From NCBI RefSeq assembly GCF_018531495.1, contig NZ_JAHDTI010000022.1:62001-126000 (forward strand): a DNA stretch of 64,000 nucleotides. The letters run 5' to 3'. This DNA is from Nonomuraea sediminis. Its GTDB lineage: Bacteria; Actinomycetota; Actinomycetes; Streptosporangiales; Streptosporangiaceae. Of the stretch, positions 22,593 to 31,254 are shown piece by piece (within the stretch, counting starts at the first letter, position 1; each line of letters opens with the position of its first letter). Made by a program: the position numbers and the translations under genes. The notes below the pieces were generated by a model that was not told where the DNA came from, made no database searches, and was given only the letters and a program-made list of their open reading frames with translations.

Positions 22593-23491
22593 GCGCTCCC
22601 AAGGAGGAGCGAGAGGCAGAGGTGATCCCGATCGCCTCGGCGCCCTCGTTCGAGGAGCCGGACTCGCTGGCCGCCGCGCTGGCGTTCGTGCGCAGGCGGA
22701 TCGCGGGCGAGTACGAGGTCGACGAGTTCGGCTACGACCCCGAGCTCACCGACAAGGTGATGCTCGAGCTGATCAGGCCGCTCTACCGCCACTGGTTCAG
22801 GGTCGAGACCGTCGAGCTGAAGAACGTGCCCGACGAGGGTGGCGCGCTGGTGGTGGCCAACCACTCGGGCACGCTTCCCGTCGACGCGCTGATGATGCAG
22901 GTGGCGTTGCACGACGAGGCGGGCAGGGCGCTGCGGCTGCTCGGCGCCGACCTGGTCTACCAGCTGCCGGTGCTCGGCCACCTGTCACGCAAGACCGGGC
23001 ACACGCTGGCCTGCAGGGAGGACGCCGACCGGCTGCTGCGCAAGGGTGAGCTGGTCGGGGTGTTCCCCGAGGGGTTCAAGGGCGTGGGCAAGCCGTTCTC
23101 CGAGCGGTACCGGCTGCAGCGCTTCGGCCGGGGCGGCTTCGTGGCCTCGGCCATCCGTGCCGGGGTGCCGATCGTGCCGGTGGCGATCGTGGGCGCCGAG
23201 GAGGTCTATCCCAAGATCGGCGACCTGAAGTCGCTCGCGCGGCTGTTCGGCCTGCCGTACCTGCCGATCACCCCGCTCTTCCCGCTGCTCGGGCCGCTGG
23301 GGCTGGTCCCGCTGCCGTCGAAGTGGATGATCGAGTTCGGCGAGCCGATCAGGACCGACGAGTACGAGCCGTCGGCCGCCGACGATCCGATGCTCGTCTT
23401 CAACCTCACCGACCACGTGCGCGAGGTCATCCAGCAGATGCTCAACGAGCTGCGGCTGCGCCGCGGCCACGCCTTCCCGCCGTTCTTCTGA
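22589..23491 (+). CDS. Lysophospholipid acyltransferase family protein (PlsC-like)
   Basis: A 300-aa protein with the acyltransferase motif NHSGTLPVD (HX4D), the glycine-rich block FPEGFKGVGKPFSERY and the PIVPVAIVGAEE motif. It transfers acyl chains to a lyso-lipid at the inner membrane face. An N-terminal ~70-residue extension with LAAALAFVRRRIAGEYEVDEFG is typical of the actinobacterial subgroup. It is coupled to the upstream epimerase by an ATGA overlap. Confidence 0.88.
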   Translation: MSAPKEEREAEVIPIASAPSFEEPDSLAAALAFVRRRIAGEYEVDEFGYDPELTDKVMLELIRPLYRHWFRVETVELKNVPDEGGALVVANHSGTLPVDALMMQVALHDEAGRALRLLGADLVYQLPVLGHLSRKTGHTLACREDADRLLRKGELVGVFPEGFKGVGKPFSERYRLQRFGRGGFVASAIRAGVPIVPVAIVGAEEVYPKIGDLKSLARLFGLPYLPITPLFPLLGPLGLVPLPSKWMIEFGEPIRTDEYEPSAADDPMLVFNLTDHVREVIQQMLNELRLRRGHAFPPFF

Positions 23492-23552
23492 GAAAGCCGC
23501 AACCGGCCGGATTCCACCGGTGTTCTCGGGAACACCAAACGGAAGGAATCTC

Positions 23553-24347
23553 ATGGACCTGCAGCTTTCTGGCCGGATTGCCATCGTGACCGGCGCCTCC
23601 AAGGGCATCGGATTGGCCGTCACGCGGACACTGGTGGAGGAAGGCGCCCACGTGGTGGCCGCCTCGCGGACCCGCACCCCCGACCTGCCGGAAAAGGCGG
23701 TGCACGTCCCCGTCGACCTCATGGACCCCGAGGCGCCCGCCCAGGTGGTGGCACGGGCCGTCGCCGAGTTCGGCGGGCTGGACATCCTGGTCAACAACGC
23801 CGGCGGGCCGCCGCCCGGCATCACGATGCCCCGGGTGGGCTTCGCGGCGCTGGACGACGCGGACTGGCAGGCGATGTTCGAGTTCAACCTGTTCTCCGCG
23901 GTGCGGGCGATCCGCGCGGCGGTGCCCGCCATGCTGGCGCGCGGCGGCGGGTCGATCGTGAACATCTCCTCCGGCTCGGCCAGGCAGCCCTCGCCGATGA
24001 ACGTGGACTACGGCGCCGCCAAGTCGGCCATGAACCACGTGAGCAAGGCCGTGGCCGAGGAGTACGGCCCGCAGGGCATCAGGGTGAACACGATCTCCCC
24101 CGGACCGGTGCTGACCGCCTGGTGGACCGAGGACGGCGGCGCCGCCGACGTGATCGCCGGGATGATGGGCGCCGACCGTGACACCGTCATCAAGCAGGCG
24201 GCCCCCGAGATGATGCGCCTGGCCACGGGCAGGCTGGTGGACCCGCAGGAGATCGCCGACGCGGTGGCGCTGCTGGTCTCGCCGCGCTCCGGCAGCACGA
24301 CCGGCGCCGACTTCGCGATCGACGGCGGGTTCCTGAAGGAGCTGTGA
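23553..24347 (+). CDS. Short-chain dehydrogenase/reductase
   Basis: A 264-aa classical SDR. The cofactor motif is TGASKGIG, then NNAG, with the active-site Ser in IVNISSGSARQ and YxxxK in YGAAKSAMNH. SPGPV and the C-terminal FAIDGGFL are also present. GGAAGGA lies upstream of ATG 23553. The context gives no clue to the substrate. Confidence 0.9.
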   Translation: MDLQLSGRIAIVTGASKGIGLAVTRTLVEEGAHVVAASRTRTPDLPEKAVHVPVDLMDPEAPAQVVARAVAEFGGLDILVNNAGGPPPGITMPRVGFAALDDADWQAMFEFNLFSAVRAIRAAVPAMLARGGGSIVNISSGSARQPSPMNVDYGAAKSAMNHVSKAVAEEYGPQGIRVNTISPGPVLTAWWTEDGGAADVIAGMMGADRDTVIKQAAPEMMRLATGRLVDPQEIADAVALLVSPRSGSTTGADFAIDGGFLKEL

Positions 24348-24406
24348 ACCCAGGCGGCGGGTTGTGGCGAGACATCCGTGATTGATTCCCCACAAGAAGG
24401 GCGGAG

Positions 24407-24988
24407 ATGATCGCGCAACCCGCCACCAGGGCCGCTGACGCGGATCTCGTCAGCGCGTCCTGGACCGAACCCGAGGCGTTCGCGGAGCTGTTCGACCGCT
24501 ACGCCGGCATGCTCTACCGCTACGTCTCCAAACGACTCGGCCCCGAGCCGGCCGATGACCTGGTCGGGGAGACCTTCCTGGTCGCCTTCGCGCGCAGGAG
24601 GAGCTACGACGTGGCCTACCTGGATGCCAGGCCGTGGCTGTTCGGCATCCTCACCAAGCTCATCTCCCGCCACCACCGCACGGAATCGGCCCGGTACCGG
24701 GCCATGCTGCGCGCGCCCGTGGACGGCACGGTCGACTCGCCGGCCGACCGCGTCGCCGCGGGCGTCAGCGCCGAGGCCGCACGGCCCGAGCTGGCGGCCG
24801 CGCTGGCCGGTCTCCCGGCGAAGGACCGGGACGTGCTGCTGCTCATCGCCTGGGGCGACCTGACCTACGAGGAGGTCGCCCAGGCGCTGGGCATCCCGAT
24901 CGGCACCGTGCGCTCCCGCCTCAACAGGGGCAGGCGGAAGGTCAGGGCCGCGCTGGGCGAGACGAACCCGCTGCAGGGAGAGGAGTGA
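24407..24988 (+). CDS. ECF-type RNA polymerase sigma factor
   Basis: A 193-aa sigma-70 family protein with region 2 (FAELFDRYAGMLYRYVSKRLG, GETFLVAFARR, ARPWLFGI) and region 4 (LPAKDRDVLLLIAWGDLTYEEV, IPIGTVRSRLNRGR). No anti-sigma gene with a zinc motif is adjacent. The next gene starts two bases later and encodes an LCP protein with an N-terminal cytoplasmic segment, so the sigma factor probably controls a cell-wall function with it. Confidence 0.9.
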   Translation: MIAQPATRAADADLVSASWTEPEAFAELFDRYAGMLYRYVSKRLGPEPADDLVGETFLVAFARRRSYDVAYLDARPWLFGILTKLISRHHRTESARYRAMLRAPVDGTVDSPADRVAAGVSAEAARPELAAALAGLPAKDRDVLLLIAWGDLTYEEVAQALGIPIGTVRSRLNRGRRKVRAALGETNPLQGEE

Positions 24989-24990
24989 CG

Positions 24991-25974
24991 ATGGACGACA
25001 TGAAGCTGCTGCGCGACTTCGGCAGCACGCTCGAGCACCAGCCCCCCGCCACGCTGGCCCGCCAGCGCAACCGCCTGCTGAGCGCGCCGGCCCGCCGCCG
25101 CAGGCTGAGCTGGCTGACGATGGCCCTGGTGGCCGCCATGACCGCCGCCGCGATCGCCGTCCCGGCCACCCTGATCAGCCTCAGCGGCAACAAGAGCACC
25201 GCCGTCGGCGCCCAGCCGTCCGCGGACGTCTCGGGCGCGATGAACGTGCTGCTCATCGGCTCCGACACGCGCGATGGCCCCAACGGCGCGTACGGCAGGC
25301 CCAACGGGCGCCGCGCCGACACCATGATGATCGTTCACATCCCGGCCAACCGCGGCAAGGCGACCGTGGTCGACCTCCCGCGCGACTCGATGGTCCAGAT
25401 CCCCGCGTGCCGATCCACCCCGGCGCGGATGGACATGCTCAACTCGGCCTACGGGACCGGCGGGACCTCCTGCCTGGTCAAGACGGTCGAGCATCTCACG
25501 GGACTGCGCATGGACCACTACGTGGAGCTGGACTTCACCGGGTTCAAGCACATGGTGGACGCGATCGGCGGCGTCGAGGTCACCCTCCCGCAGCCGGTGA
25601 ACGACCGGCAGGCCAAGCTCAACCTCCCCGCGGGAAAGAGCGTCCTCAACGGTGAGCAGGCGCTGGGCTACGTCCGGCTGCGTCGCTACGGCGACGGATC
25701 GGACATCCAGCGGATCAAGCGGCAACAGGTGTTCATGAAGGCGATGCTGGACAAGGTCCGCGCCGACCCCACCAAGCTCCGCCCGTTGCTCGCCGAGGTC
25801 CGCAAGGCGGTCAAGACCGACCTCGACCTGGAGACCATGTACCGGCTGGCCACGCAGTTGCAGGGCACCAAGGTCACCTTCGCGGTCGTTCCGTGGGTGC
25901 CCGCGCCGCAGGACCAGAACAGAATCGTCTGGAAGCAGCCGGAGGCCCAGCGGCTCTTCGACCAGCTGAAATAG
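24991..25974 (+). CDS. LytR-CpsA-Psr (LCP) family cell-wall ligase
   Basis: A 327-aa protein. It has a cytoplasmic ~45-residue start, one membrane helix (MALVAAMTAAAIAVPATLISL) and an extracellular LCP domain. That domain has NVLLIGSDTRDG, RRADTMMIVHI, VDLPRDSMV, INxxY-like LNSAYGTGG, and GEQALGYVRLRRYGDG with the arginines that hold the polyprenyl phosphate. LCP enzymes attach glycopolymers to peptidoglycan. It is directly downstream of the ECF sigma gene. The N-terminal segment resembles the start of sigma-partner proteins, which may be functional. Confidence 0.9.
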   Translation: MDDMKLLRDFGSTLEHQPPATLARQRNRLLSAPARRRRLSWLTMALVAAMTAAAIAVPATLISLSGNKSTAVGAQPSADVSGAMNVLLIGSDTRDGPNGAYGRPNGRRADTMMIVHIPANRGKATVVDLPRDSMVQIPACRSTPARMDMLNSAYGTGGTSCLVKTVEHLTGLRMDHYVELDFTGFKHMVDAIGGVEVTLPQPVNDRQAKLNLPAGKSVLNGEQALGYVRLRRYGDGSDIQRIKRQQVFMKAMLDKVRADPTKLRPLLAEVRKAVKTDLDLETMYRLATQLQGTKVTFAVVPWVPAPQDQNRIVWKQPEAQRLFDQLK

Positions 25975-25994
25975 TCTTATTAGACAGAAAGTCC

Positions 25995-26000
25995 TATAGT
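25995..26000 (+). promoter_or_regulatory. -10 box TATAGT of a probable leaderless transcript
   Basis: TATAGT ends six bases before ATG 26007. The expected start point therefore coincides with the start codon. No ribosome binding site precedes the ATG, which agrees with a leaderless mRNA, common in actinomycetes. No clear -35 is visible. Confidence 0.45.
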
Positions 26001-26006
26001 CGCCCC

Positions 26007-26987
26007 ATGGGCTTCAGTCGTGCGGCGCTGGGCGCCGGTCTGCTGGTCGGGGCGGCTATCGGGATCGCCAGGCGTCGCCGGCGACCGTACGAGCCGCTCG
26101 GCGGCCACCAGGGCAGGGCGCTCACCGTGGAGACGGACGACGGCGTACGGCTGGCGGTGGACGTCGAGGAGCCGCCGGATCCCGCCTACGCGGTGGTGTT
26201 CGCCCACGGCTGGGTGCTCAACCGGCATTCCTGGCACTACCAGCGGGAGGCCCTATCCGGCCAGGCCATCCTGGTCGCCTACGACCAGCGCGGGCACGGC
26301 GCCTCCGGCACCGGCCCCGGCGCGGGCCACACCATCGAGCGTCTCGGCGCAGACCTGCGTGCCGTCATCGAGGCCGCGGTCCCGCCGGGGCTGCCGATCG
26401 TGCTGGTCGGCCACTCCATGGGCGGGATGACGATCATGGGGCTGGCCGCGGGCCATCCCGAGCTGTTCGGCGACCGGATCAAGGCCGTGGCGCTGGTCAG
26501 CACCTCGGCGGGGCGCTTGGGCGAGGGCGGCGCGCTGCCCGGTCCCGTGCGGCGGATGACCCCGCTGGTGCTGGACCGGATGCGGGCCAGGGCGAGGCTC
26601 ATCGACGGGCGCCCCGCGCTCAAGGAGCGCGCCAACCTCCCGGTGACCCGCTACGTCGCCTTCGGCCCGAAAGCCCGCCGCGACCACGTGCGGTTCGTCA
26701 ACAAGATGATCTCGGACACGCCGACCGAGGTCATGGTGGGGTTCTTCCACGGCATGATGGCCCACGACAAGCTGGCGGCGCTGACGGCGCTCGGCCGGGT
26801 GCGGACCCTGGTCATGGTCGGCACCCACGACCGGCTGACCACGCCCGTGCACGCGCGCAGGATCGCCGAGGCCGTGCCCGGCGCGCGCCTGGTGGTCGTC
26901 CCCGGCGTCGGCCACATGCTGGCCATGGAACGCCCCGAGACGGTCAACAGGGAGCTCGCGGCGCTCATCGCCCACGCCATGACCTGA
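26007..26987 (+). CDS. Alpha/beta hydrolase
   Basis: A 326-aa protein with an N-terminal hydrophobic anchor (AALGAGLLVGAAIGIA). It is followed by an alpha/beta-hydrolase fold: oxyanion region FAHGWVLNRHSW, nucleophile elbow GHSMGG, acid loop VGTHDRLT and catalytic His in GVGHML. The substrate is unknown. It converges on the HAD phosphatase gene across a tandem-repeat region. Confidence 0.87.
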   Translation: MGFSRAALGAGLLVGAAIGIARRRRRPYEPLGGHQGRALTVETDDGVRLAVDVEEPPDPAYAVVFAHGWVLNRHSWHYQREALSGQAILVAYDQRGHGASGTGPGAGHTIERLGADLRAVIEAAVPPGLPIVLVGHSMGGMTIMGLAAGHPELFGDRIKAVALVSTSAGRLGEGGALPGPVRRMTPLVLDRMRARARLIDGRPALKERANLPVTRYVAFGPKARRDHVRFVNKMISDTPTEVMVGFFHGMMAHDKLAALTALGRVRTLVMVGTHDRLTTPVHARRIAEAVPGARLVVVPGVGHMLAMERPETVNRELAALIAHAMT

Positions 26988-26995
26988 CCCGCCGC

Positions 26996-27113
26996 GCCGT
27001 ACAGCCAGCGGGCCGTACAGCCAGCGGGCCGTACGGCGAGCGCGGCCGTACGGCGAGCGCGGCCGTACGGCGAGCACGGTCGTACGGCGAGCGCGGCCGT
27101 ACGGCGAGCGTCG
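26996..27113. repeat. Seven tandem ~17-bp repeats, consensus GCCGTACGGCGAGCGCG
   Basis: The first two units read GCCGTACAGCCAGCGG. The next five read GCCGTACGGCGAGC with small variations, including one GTCGTACGG. Each contains the palindrome CCGTACGG or a variant. The array fills the gap between two convergent genes. It could act in termination or simply be an unstable microsatellite. Confidence 0.85.
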
Positions 27114-27124
27114 CGAGCCGGTGG

Positions 27125-27997
27125 CTAGTCCACGGCGCGGTAGTGCTTGCGCAGGGCGATGCCCGCCGCGATGCCGCCCGCGACCGCGCCGACCCCTGCC
27201 GCGATGGGCAGCGCCGCCAGGGTCGCCTTGCGGCCGGTGCGGAAGTCCTTGATCGGCCAGCCGTGCTTCTTGGCGTGCTCGCGCAGCTCGGCGTCGGGGT
27301 TGACGGCCACCGCGTGCCCCACCAACGAGAGCATCGGCAGGTCGTTGGCCGAGTCGCTGTAGGCGCTGCACCTGGTCAGGTCGAGCCCCTCGCGCCTGGC
27401 CAGCGCCCGCACGGCCTCCGCCTTGGCAGGGCCGTGCAGCAGGTCGCCGACCAGCCGCCCGGTGTAGACGCCGTCACGCGACTCCGCGACCGTGCCGAGC
27501 GCTCCCGTCAGGCCGAGCCGCTGGGCGATGACCCTGGCCAGCTCCACCGGTGTGGCAGTGACGAGCCAGACCCGCTGCCCGGCGTCCAGGTGGCGCTGGG
27601 CGAGCGCCCTGGTGCCCGCCCAGATGCGGTCGGCCATGACCTCGTCGTAGATCTCCTCGCCGAGCCTGACCACGTCGTCGACCTTCGCGCCCGCCACGAA
27701 CGCCAGCGCGGTCTCGCGGGCGACCTTGATGTGCTCGGGGTTCTCGTTGCCGCGCAGGCGGAACACCGCCTGGCCGATGGCGAACTTGAACAGGTCGGAG
27801 GTGGTGAACATGCCGCGCGTGGCCAGCCCGCGGGCGAAGTGGTAGATGGAGGCGCCGCGCATCATCGTGTTGTCCACGTCGAAGAACGCAGCGGCCTGGG
27901 TGTCGGGCTCGATGGGAACCATCTCGAGCGCGGCCGCCGCCGCGGCCTCGCCGGCAACCTCCGGCTCAGCCTCGTGCCGTCGTCGAAGTAGCCGCAT
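27125..27997 (-). CDS. HAD-superfamily IB hydrolase (SerB-like phosphatase)
   Basis: A 290-aa protein. HAD motif I is FFDVDNTMM with nucleophile Asp40 and Asp42. Motif II is LVTATP, Lys is in GPAKAEAVRAL, and motif IV is YSDSANDLPML. The C-terminus has a hydrophobic segment (LPIAAGVGAVAGGIAAGIAL), probably a membrane anchor. Actinomycete homologues occur in this position beside bldN. The phosphorylated substrate is unknown. Confidence 0.88.
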   Translation of the reverse strand: MRLLRRRHEAEPEVAGEAAAAAALEMVPIEPDTQAAAFFDVDNTMMRGASIYHFARGLATRGMFTTSDLFKFAIGQAVFRLRGNENPEHIKVARETALAFVAGAKVDDVVRLGEEIYDEVMADRIWAGTRALAQRHLDAGQRVWLVTATPVELARVIAQRLGLTGALGTVAESRDGVYTGRLVGDLLHGPAKAEAVRALARREGLDLTRCSAYSDSANDLPMLSLVGHAVAVNPDAELREHAKKHGWPIKDFRTGRKATLAALPIAAGVGAVAGGIAAGIALRKHYRAVD

Positions 27998-28011
27998 GGG
28001 CCACAGCTTAC

Positions 28012-28638
28012 CTAGCCCGGAGGGACGAGCCCTTGAATGTAGGTGAGGTATCCCGTCGCCTGGTCCTGCTGTGAAGGATTCAGCTGCTCCAGCATGGGCT
28101 CGACCATGTCCTTCTGGTCCTGGGCGAACTGGTTGATCTTGGGGGAGCGCGGCTCGGCCCGCTCCAGCATGCGGATCCCCGAGCGGGTGGAGTCCTCCAT
28201 GTCCTTCAGCGTCTTGGTGACCAGCGGGCCGTCGCTGGAGGAGCCGAGCAGCTGGGCCACCTCGGCCGCCCTGGTCTTGGCCGAGTCCAGCTCGCGCTCG
28301 GCCCGCTCCACGTCGTCGGTGCTGAGCCGCACCAGGGTGCTCTCCGCGGCCCGCTTGAGCGGGTACAGGGTGTCGCCGGGGACCGCGTGGTAGGTGGCGA
28401 ACGCCGAGACCATCATCCCGGCCGCCAGGCCCAGCGTGGCCAGCTGGGAGAACCACGAGATGCGCGGGGTGGGGCGGCGGTGGGAGCGGGGGGCATGCCG
28501 TACGGGCTCCTGGCCCGCGAGCAGCTCGCCGCGCAGGCGGTCGCGGAAGGCCGTGGAAGGACCGCCGCCGAGCGGAAACTCGCGCAGCTCCGTGAGGTGA
28601 TGGAGTACGCGCTGGCGGGATCTGCGCGCCCTACTCAT
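28012..28638 (-). CDS. DUF5667-type single-pass membrane protein in the RsbN position, putative anti-BldN
   Basis: A 208-aa protein with a cytoplasmic N-terminal ~70 residues, one membrane helix (FSQLATLGLAAGMMVSAFAT) and an extracellular helical domain opening with VPGDTLYPLKRAAE, the DUF5667 signature. GAGGAGC precedes ATG 28638. It lies 71 bp downstream of the BldN-like gene on the same strand, where Streptomyces encodes RsbN, the transmembrane anti-sigma of BldN. An anti-sigma role is therefore inferred from position and topology; no zinc anti-sigma motif is present. Confidence 0.75.
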   Translation of the reverse strand: MSRARRSRQRVLHHLTELREFPLGGGPSTAFRDRLRGELLAGQEPVRHAPRSHRRPTPRISWFSQLATLGLAAGMMVSAFATYHAVPGDTLYPLKRAAESTLVRLSTDDVERAERELDSAKTRAAEVAQLLGSSSDGPLVTKTLKDMEDSTRSGIRMLERAEPRSPKINQFAQDQKDMVEPMLEQLNPSQQDQATGYLTYIQGLVPPG

Positions 28639-28709
28639 GCCTGCTCCTCGAAACCCCCGACAGATGATGCTGCCGTGACACCTGCCTAACGACGAGCCGC
28701 AGGTGGAGG

Positions 28710-29348
28710 TTACGCAAGGTCGTGTTTGAGCGCTCTGGCCAGCGCCTTGATCGCGCGGAACTGCAGCGCTTTGATCGCTCCACTCTTCTTCCCCATGATC
28801 AACGCGGTCTCGGCCAGTGACAAACCGTGCAGGAAGCGCAGCACCACGCACTCCTGCTGCTCCGGGTTGAGCTCTCGTACGGCACGCAGCACGCGGTCGT
28901 TGATGATGGCGGTGACCACGGCGTTCTCCGGGATGTGCGGCCCGTCGAGCGGGACGTCGATCACCTCGCCGGTGGGGATCTCCAGACGGTAGCGGCCCGA
29001 CTTGAAGTGGTCGGTGACCAGATTTCTGGCGATGGTCACGAGCCAGGCGCCGAAATCACGTCCTTGCCAAGTGAAGTCCGAAATTCGGCGAAGAGCGCGC
29101 AGGAACGTCTCGCTGGTCAGATCCTCGGCAAGTGGATGGGAGCCGACACGGAAGTAGATGTAGCGATAGACAAGATCCAGATATCGGTCATAGAGCGTGC
29201 CAAAGGCATCCGTGTCGCCGGCTTTCGCACGTAACACCAGCGTACGGAGTTCGTCGGGGATCTCTTCGCGCACGGCAAGCTCGCTCGTCCGGGCGGGGCC
29301 AGCGACCGCTGGTGCAAGCAGCCCGGCGAACGGCCACGAGTCAGGCAT
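28710..29348 (-). CDS. bldN: BldN-like ECF sigma factor
   Basis: A 212-aa sigma factor. It has the region 2 block FGTLYDRYLDLVYRYIYFRVG, then LTSETFLRALRRISDFTWQG, DFGAWLVTIARNLVTDHFKS and the region 4 block LNPEQQECVVLRFLHGLSLAE with MGKKSGAIKALQ, a pattern characteristic of Streptomyces BldN. BldN activates aerial-mycelium (chaplin/rodlin) genes. Only ~30 residues precede region 2, compared with the long pro-sequence of S. coelicolor BldN, so proteolytic activation is less likely here. The downstream DUF5667 gene is the likely regulator. Confidence 0.85.
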   Translation of the reverse strand: MPDSWPFAGLLAPAVAGPARTSELAVREEIPDELRTLVLRAKAGDTDAFGTLYDRYLDLVYRYIYFRVGSHPLAEDLTSETFLRALRRISDFTWQGRDFGAWLVTIARNLVTDHFKSGRYRLEIPTGEVIDVPLDGPHIPENAVVTAIINDRVLRAVRELNPEQQECVVLRFLHGLSLAETALIMGKKSGAIKALQFRAIKALARALKHDLA

Positions 29349-29526
29349 CCGGTATCCCTGGGGGTAAGGGGTGCGGCGTGCTCGAACACTCTAGAAATCA
29401 ACCGGAAATTCCACAATCCGCTTCCTGTTGGCGGGACTAGCCGTAACCGGCGGATACCGTGTGGACCGACCCGTTCCCTCTTCGGCTACCGGCTGGGAGG
29501 CATCGTCCGGCAGCATTGGAGTCACC

Positions 29527-30915
29527 ATGGAGATCCTTGTTGCTGTCATCGCGTTCGCAGGCGCGATTCTCGCCGCGATCGCCGCCGGTGTCCTGGTCCG
29601 CCGACTGCGCGACGAGCCGGAGGGCTGGCTGATCGCGTGGAGCGCCGCCACGGCCGCCCTGTGCCTGTCGCTGGGCGCGATCGCCATCGGTTACCTCATG
29701 GGGTTCGGGCCCGCCACGTTCAAGGTCTTCCAGGTCGCCGGGTCTCTGCTCGCGCCGCTGTGGCTGGGCGTCGGGCTGATCCAGCTGCTGGCGGACAAGG
29801 CGCCGCCGAAGTTCCTGGCCTGGCTGTTCGGCCTGGCGGTCACGGTCGTGAGCGGCGTGATCATGGTGGTCGACCCGCTCATCAAGAGCGACGGCTGGGG
29901 CAAGGCGCTGCCCTCGGCGAGCGTCTACTGGGGGATCATCCCCAAGAACCTGCTGGTCGGCGTGCACGTCATCGCGGTCCTGATCATGCTGACCGCCGTC
30001 GTGATCGCCGCCGTCAGATGGCGCGGCGGCGACGAGCTCGACACCGACAACCTGCACGCCACGCTGGTCATCGCGCCGTCAGGGATCGCGCTGGTGGGTG
30101 CCATGCGCTTCGCGGTGCCGGGGATCTTCACCACCGCCCTGCTCGTGGTGGCCGCGGCGGCCGTCTGGTACGCCGTGCTGCGCCCGCTGGCGCCGTACGA
30201 GGACGACGAGGAGGACGACATCGAGCCCCAGCACGCCCCCACGGGCCGCCGCGCCAGGCAGGAGCCCGTCGCGGCCGCGCACCACGAGATGGCCCCGCCG
30301 CCGGTAGCCCCGCCGCCGATGGAGCCGCGCCGGTCGCCTAGCCCCGGCCTGGGCGACCTGGTGGCCGAGTACCGGGCGGGCGACCAGGGCGTCGACTACG
30401 CCGCGCGGATGGCCCCGCCCGCTCCGGAGACGGGTTATGTCATGAACGGCAGGCACAGCTCCGGCCCGCAGGACTTCCCCCCGGCCCCCGCCACGGGCGC
30501 GTTCTATCCGGGGGCGGAGGTGTTCACCCCGGCCCAGCAGCAGCCACAACCGCAGCCACAGCCGCAGCCGGGTTCGAGCCGTCCCTCACCCAGCATCTTC
30601 GGCCTGCTCACCGTCTTCACCCTGATCGACGGCTCGGGCGAGGCCTTCGACCGCCTGGCGGACCAGACCGTGGAGGCGGTCAGGCGCGGCGAGCCCGACA
30701 CGCTCATCTACGCCTGCCACGCGGTCAAGTCGGCCCCGCTGCAGCGCATCGTCTACGAGCTCTACCGCGACGAGGTGGCCTTCCACGACCACCAGCGCCA
30801 GCCGCACGTCGAGCGCTTCGTCAACGAGCGCCAGGCCATGGTGCTCGCCACCAACATCATCGAGCTGAACGTGAACGCGGCCAAGGTCGTGCCGCTGCCG
30901 ACCGCGATGTTCTAG
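29527..30915 (+). CDS. Polytopic membrane protein with proline-rich linker and cytoplasmic C-terminal domain
   Basis: A 462-aa protein from ATG 29527. About seven membrane helices occupy residues 1-220. An acidic/proline-rich low-complexity linker follows (PYEDDEEDDIEPQ, PPPVAPPPMEPRR, a run of PQPQPQPQ). A conserved C-terminal ~110-residue domain comes next (FGLLTVFTLIDGSGEAFDRL, DTLIYACHAVKSAPLQRIVY). It converges on the glutaredoxin gene with a 4-bp overlap. The domain build suggests a sensor or scaffold. I do not recognise the family. Confidence 0.75.
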   Translation: MEILVAVIAFAGAILAAIAAGVLVRRLRDEPEGWLIAWSAATAALCLSLGAIAIGYLMGFGPATFKVFQVAGSLLAPLWLGVGLIQLLADKAPPKFLAWLFGLAVTVVSGVIMVVDPLIKSDGWGKALPSASVYWGIIPKNLLVGVHVIAVLIMLTAVVIAAVRWRGGDELDTDNLHATLVIAPSGIALVGAMRFAVPGIFTTALLVVAAAAVWYAVLRPLAPYEDDEEDDIEPQHAPTGRRARQEPVAAAHHEMAPPPVAPPPMEPRRSPSPGLGDLVAEYRAGDQGVDYAARMAPPAPETGYVMNGRHSSGPQDFPPAPATGAFYPGAEVFTPAQQQPQPQPQPQPGSSRPSPSIFGLLTVFTLIDGSGEAFDRLADQTVEAVRRGEPDTLIYACHAVKSAPLQRIVYELYRDEVAFHDHQRQPHVERFVNERQAMVLATNIIELNVNAAKVVPLPTAMF

Positions 30916-31148
30916 GACGAGAGCGCGGCGCGCAGCCGGTCCTCCGAGACCCGCCAGAAGTCGTGCTGTACCCCGTCGACGAGTGTGACCGGAATCATCT
31001 CCCCGTATTTCTCCAGCAGCTCGGGTGACGTGTCGATGTCGATCTCCTCCCACGGCACGCCGAGCTCGCCCGCCACCCTGGCGATGACCTCGCGCGCGTC
31101 GTCGCACAGATGGCAGCCGGGCCTCCCCAGCAAGGTGATGCGATGCAT
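30912..31148 (-). CDS. Glutaredoxin/thioredoxin-like small protein
   Basis: A 78-aa redox protein with the active site GRPGCHLCDD (Cys12, Cys15), a cis-proline region MIPVTLVDG and a C-terminal helix SEDRLRAAL. This is the NrdH/glutaredoxin fold. ATG 31148 is used; a GTG three codons upstream is possible. It is divergent from rex across a Rex operator, so its expression may also respond to NADH/NAD+. Confidence 0.85.
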   Translation of the reverse strand: MHRITLLGRPGCHLCDDAREVIARVAGELGVPWEEIDIDTSPELLEKYGEMIPVTLVDGVQHDFWRVSEDRLRAALSS

Positions 31149-31162
31149 ACCACCCACGCTAC

Positions 31163-31182
31163 TTTGTGCATCGGTTCACAAA
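31163..31182. promoter_or_regulatory. Rex operator upstream of rex-hem
   Basis: TTTGTGCATCGGTTCACAAA matches the Streptomyces Rex operator TTGTGAANNNNTTCACAA with one mismatch. It sits between the divergent glutaredoxin and rex genes, 15 bp and 72 bp from their starts. Rex of S. coelicolor represses its own rex-hem operon through such a site. Confidence 0.88.
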
Positions 31183-31254
31183 GGGATTAACCTGAAAGAC
31201 GGTCCGATTACAACCAGCGGCTGGAAGGCCGCCCGTTCCCTGGAGCTCTGGCAC

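Noticed and set aside
30531..30572. CAGCCACAACCGCAG-type short repeats as a regulatory array
   Set aside because: They encode the PQPQPQPQ linker of the membrane protein in frame.
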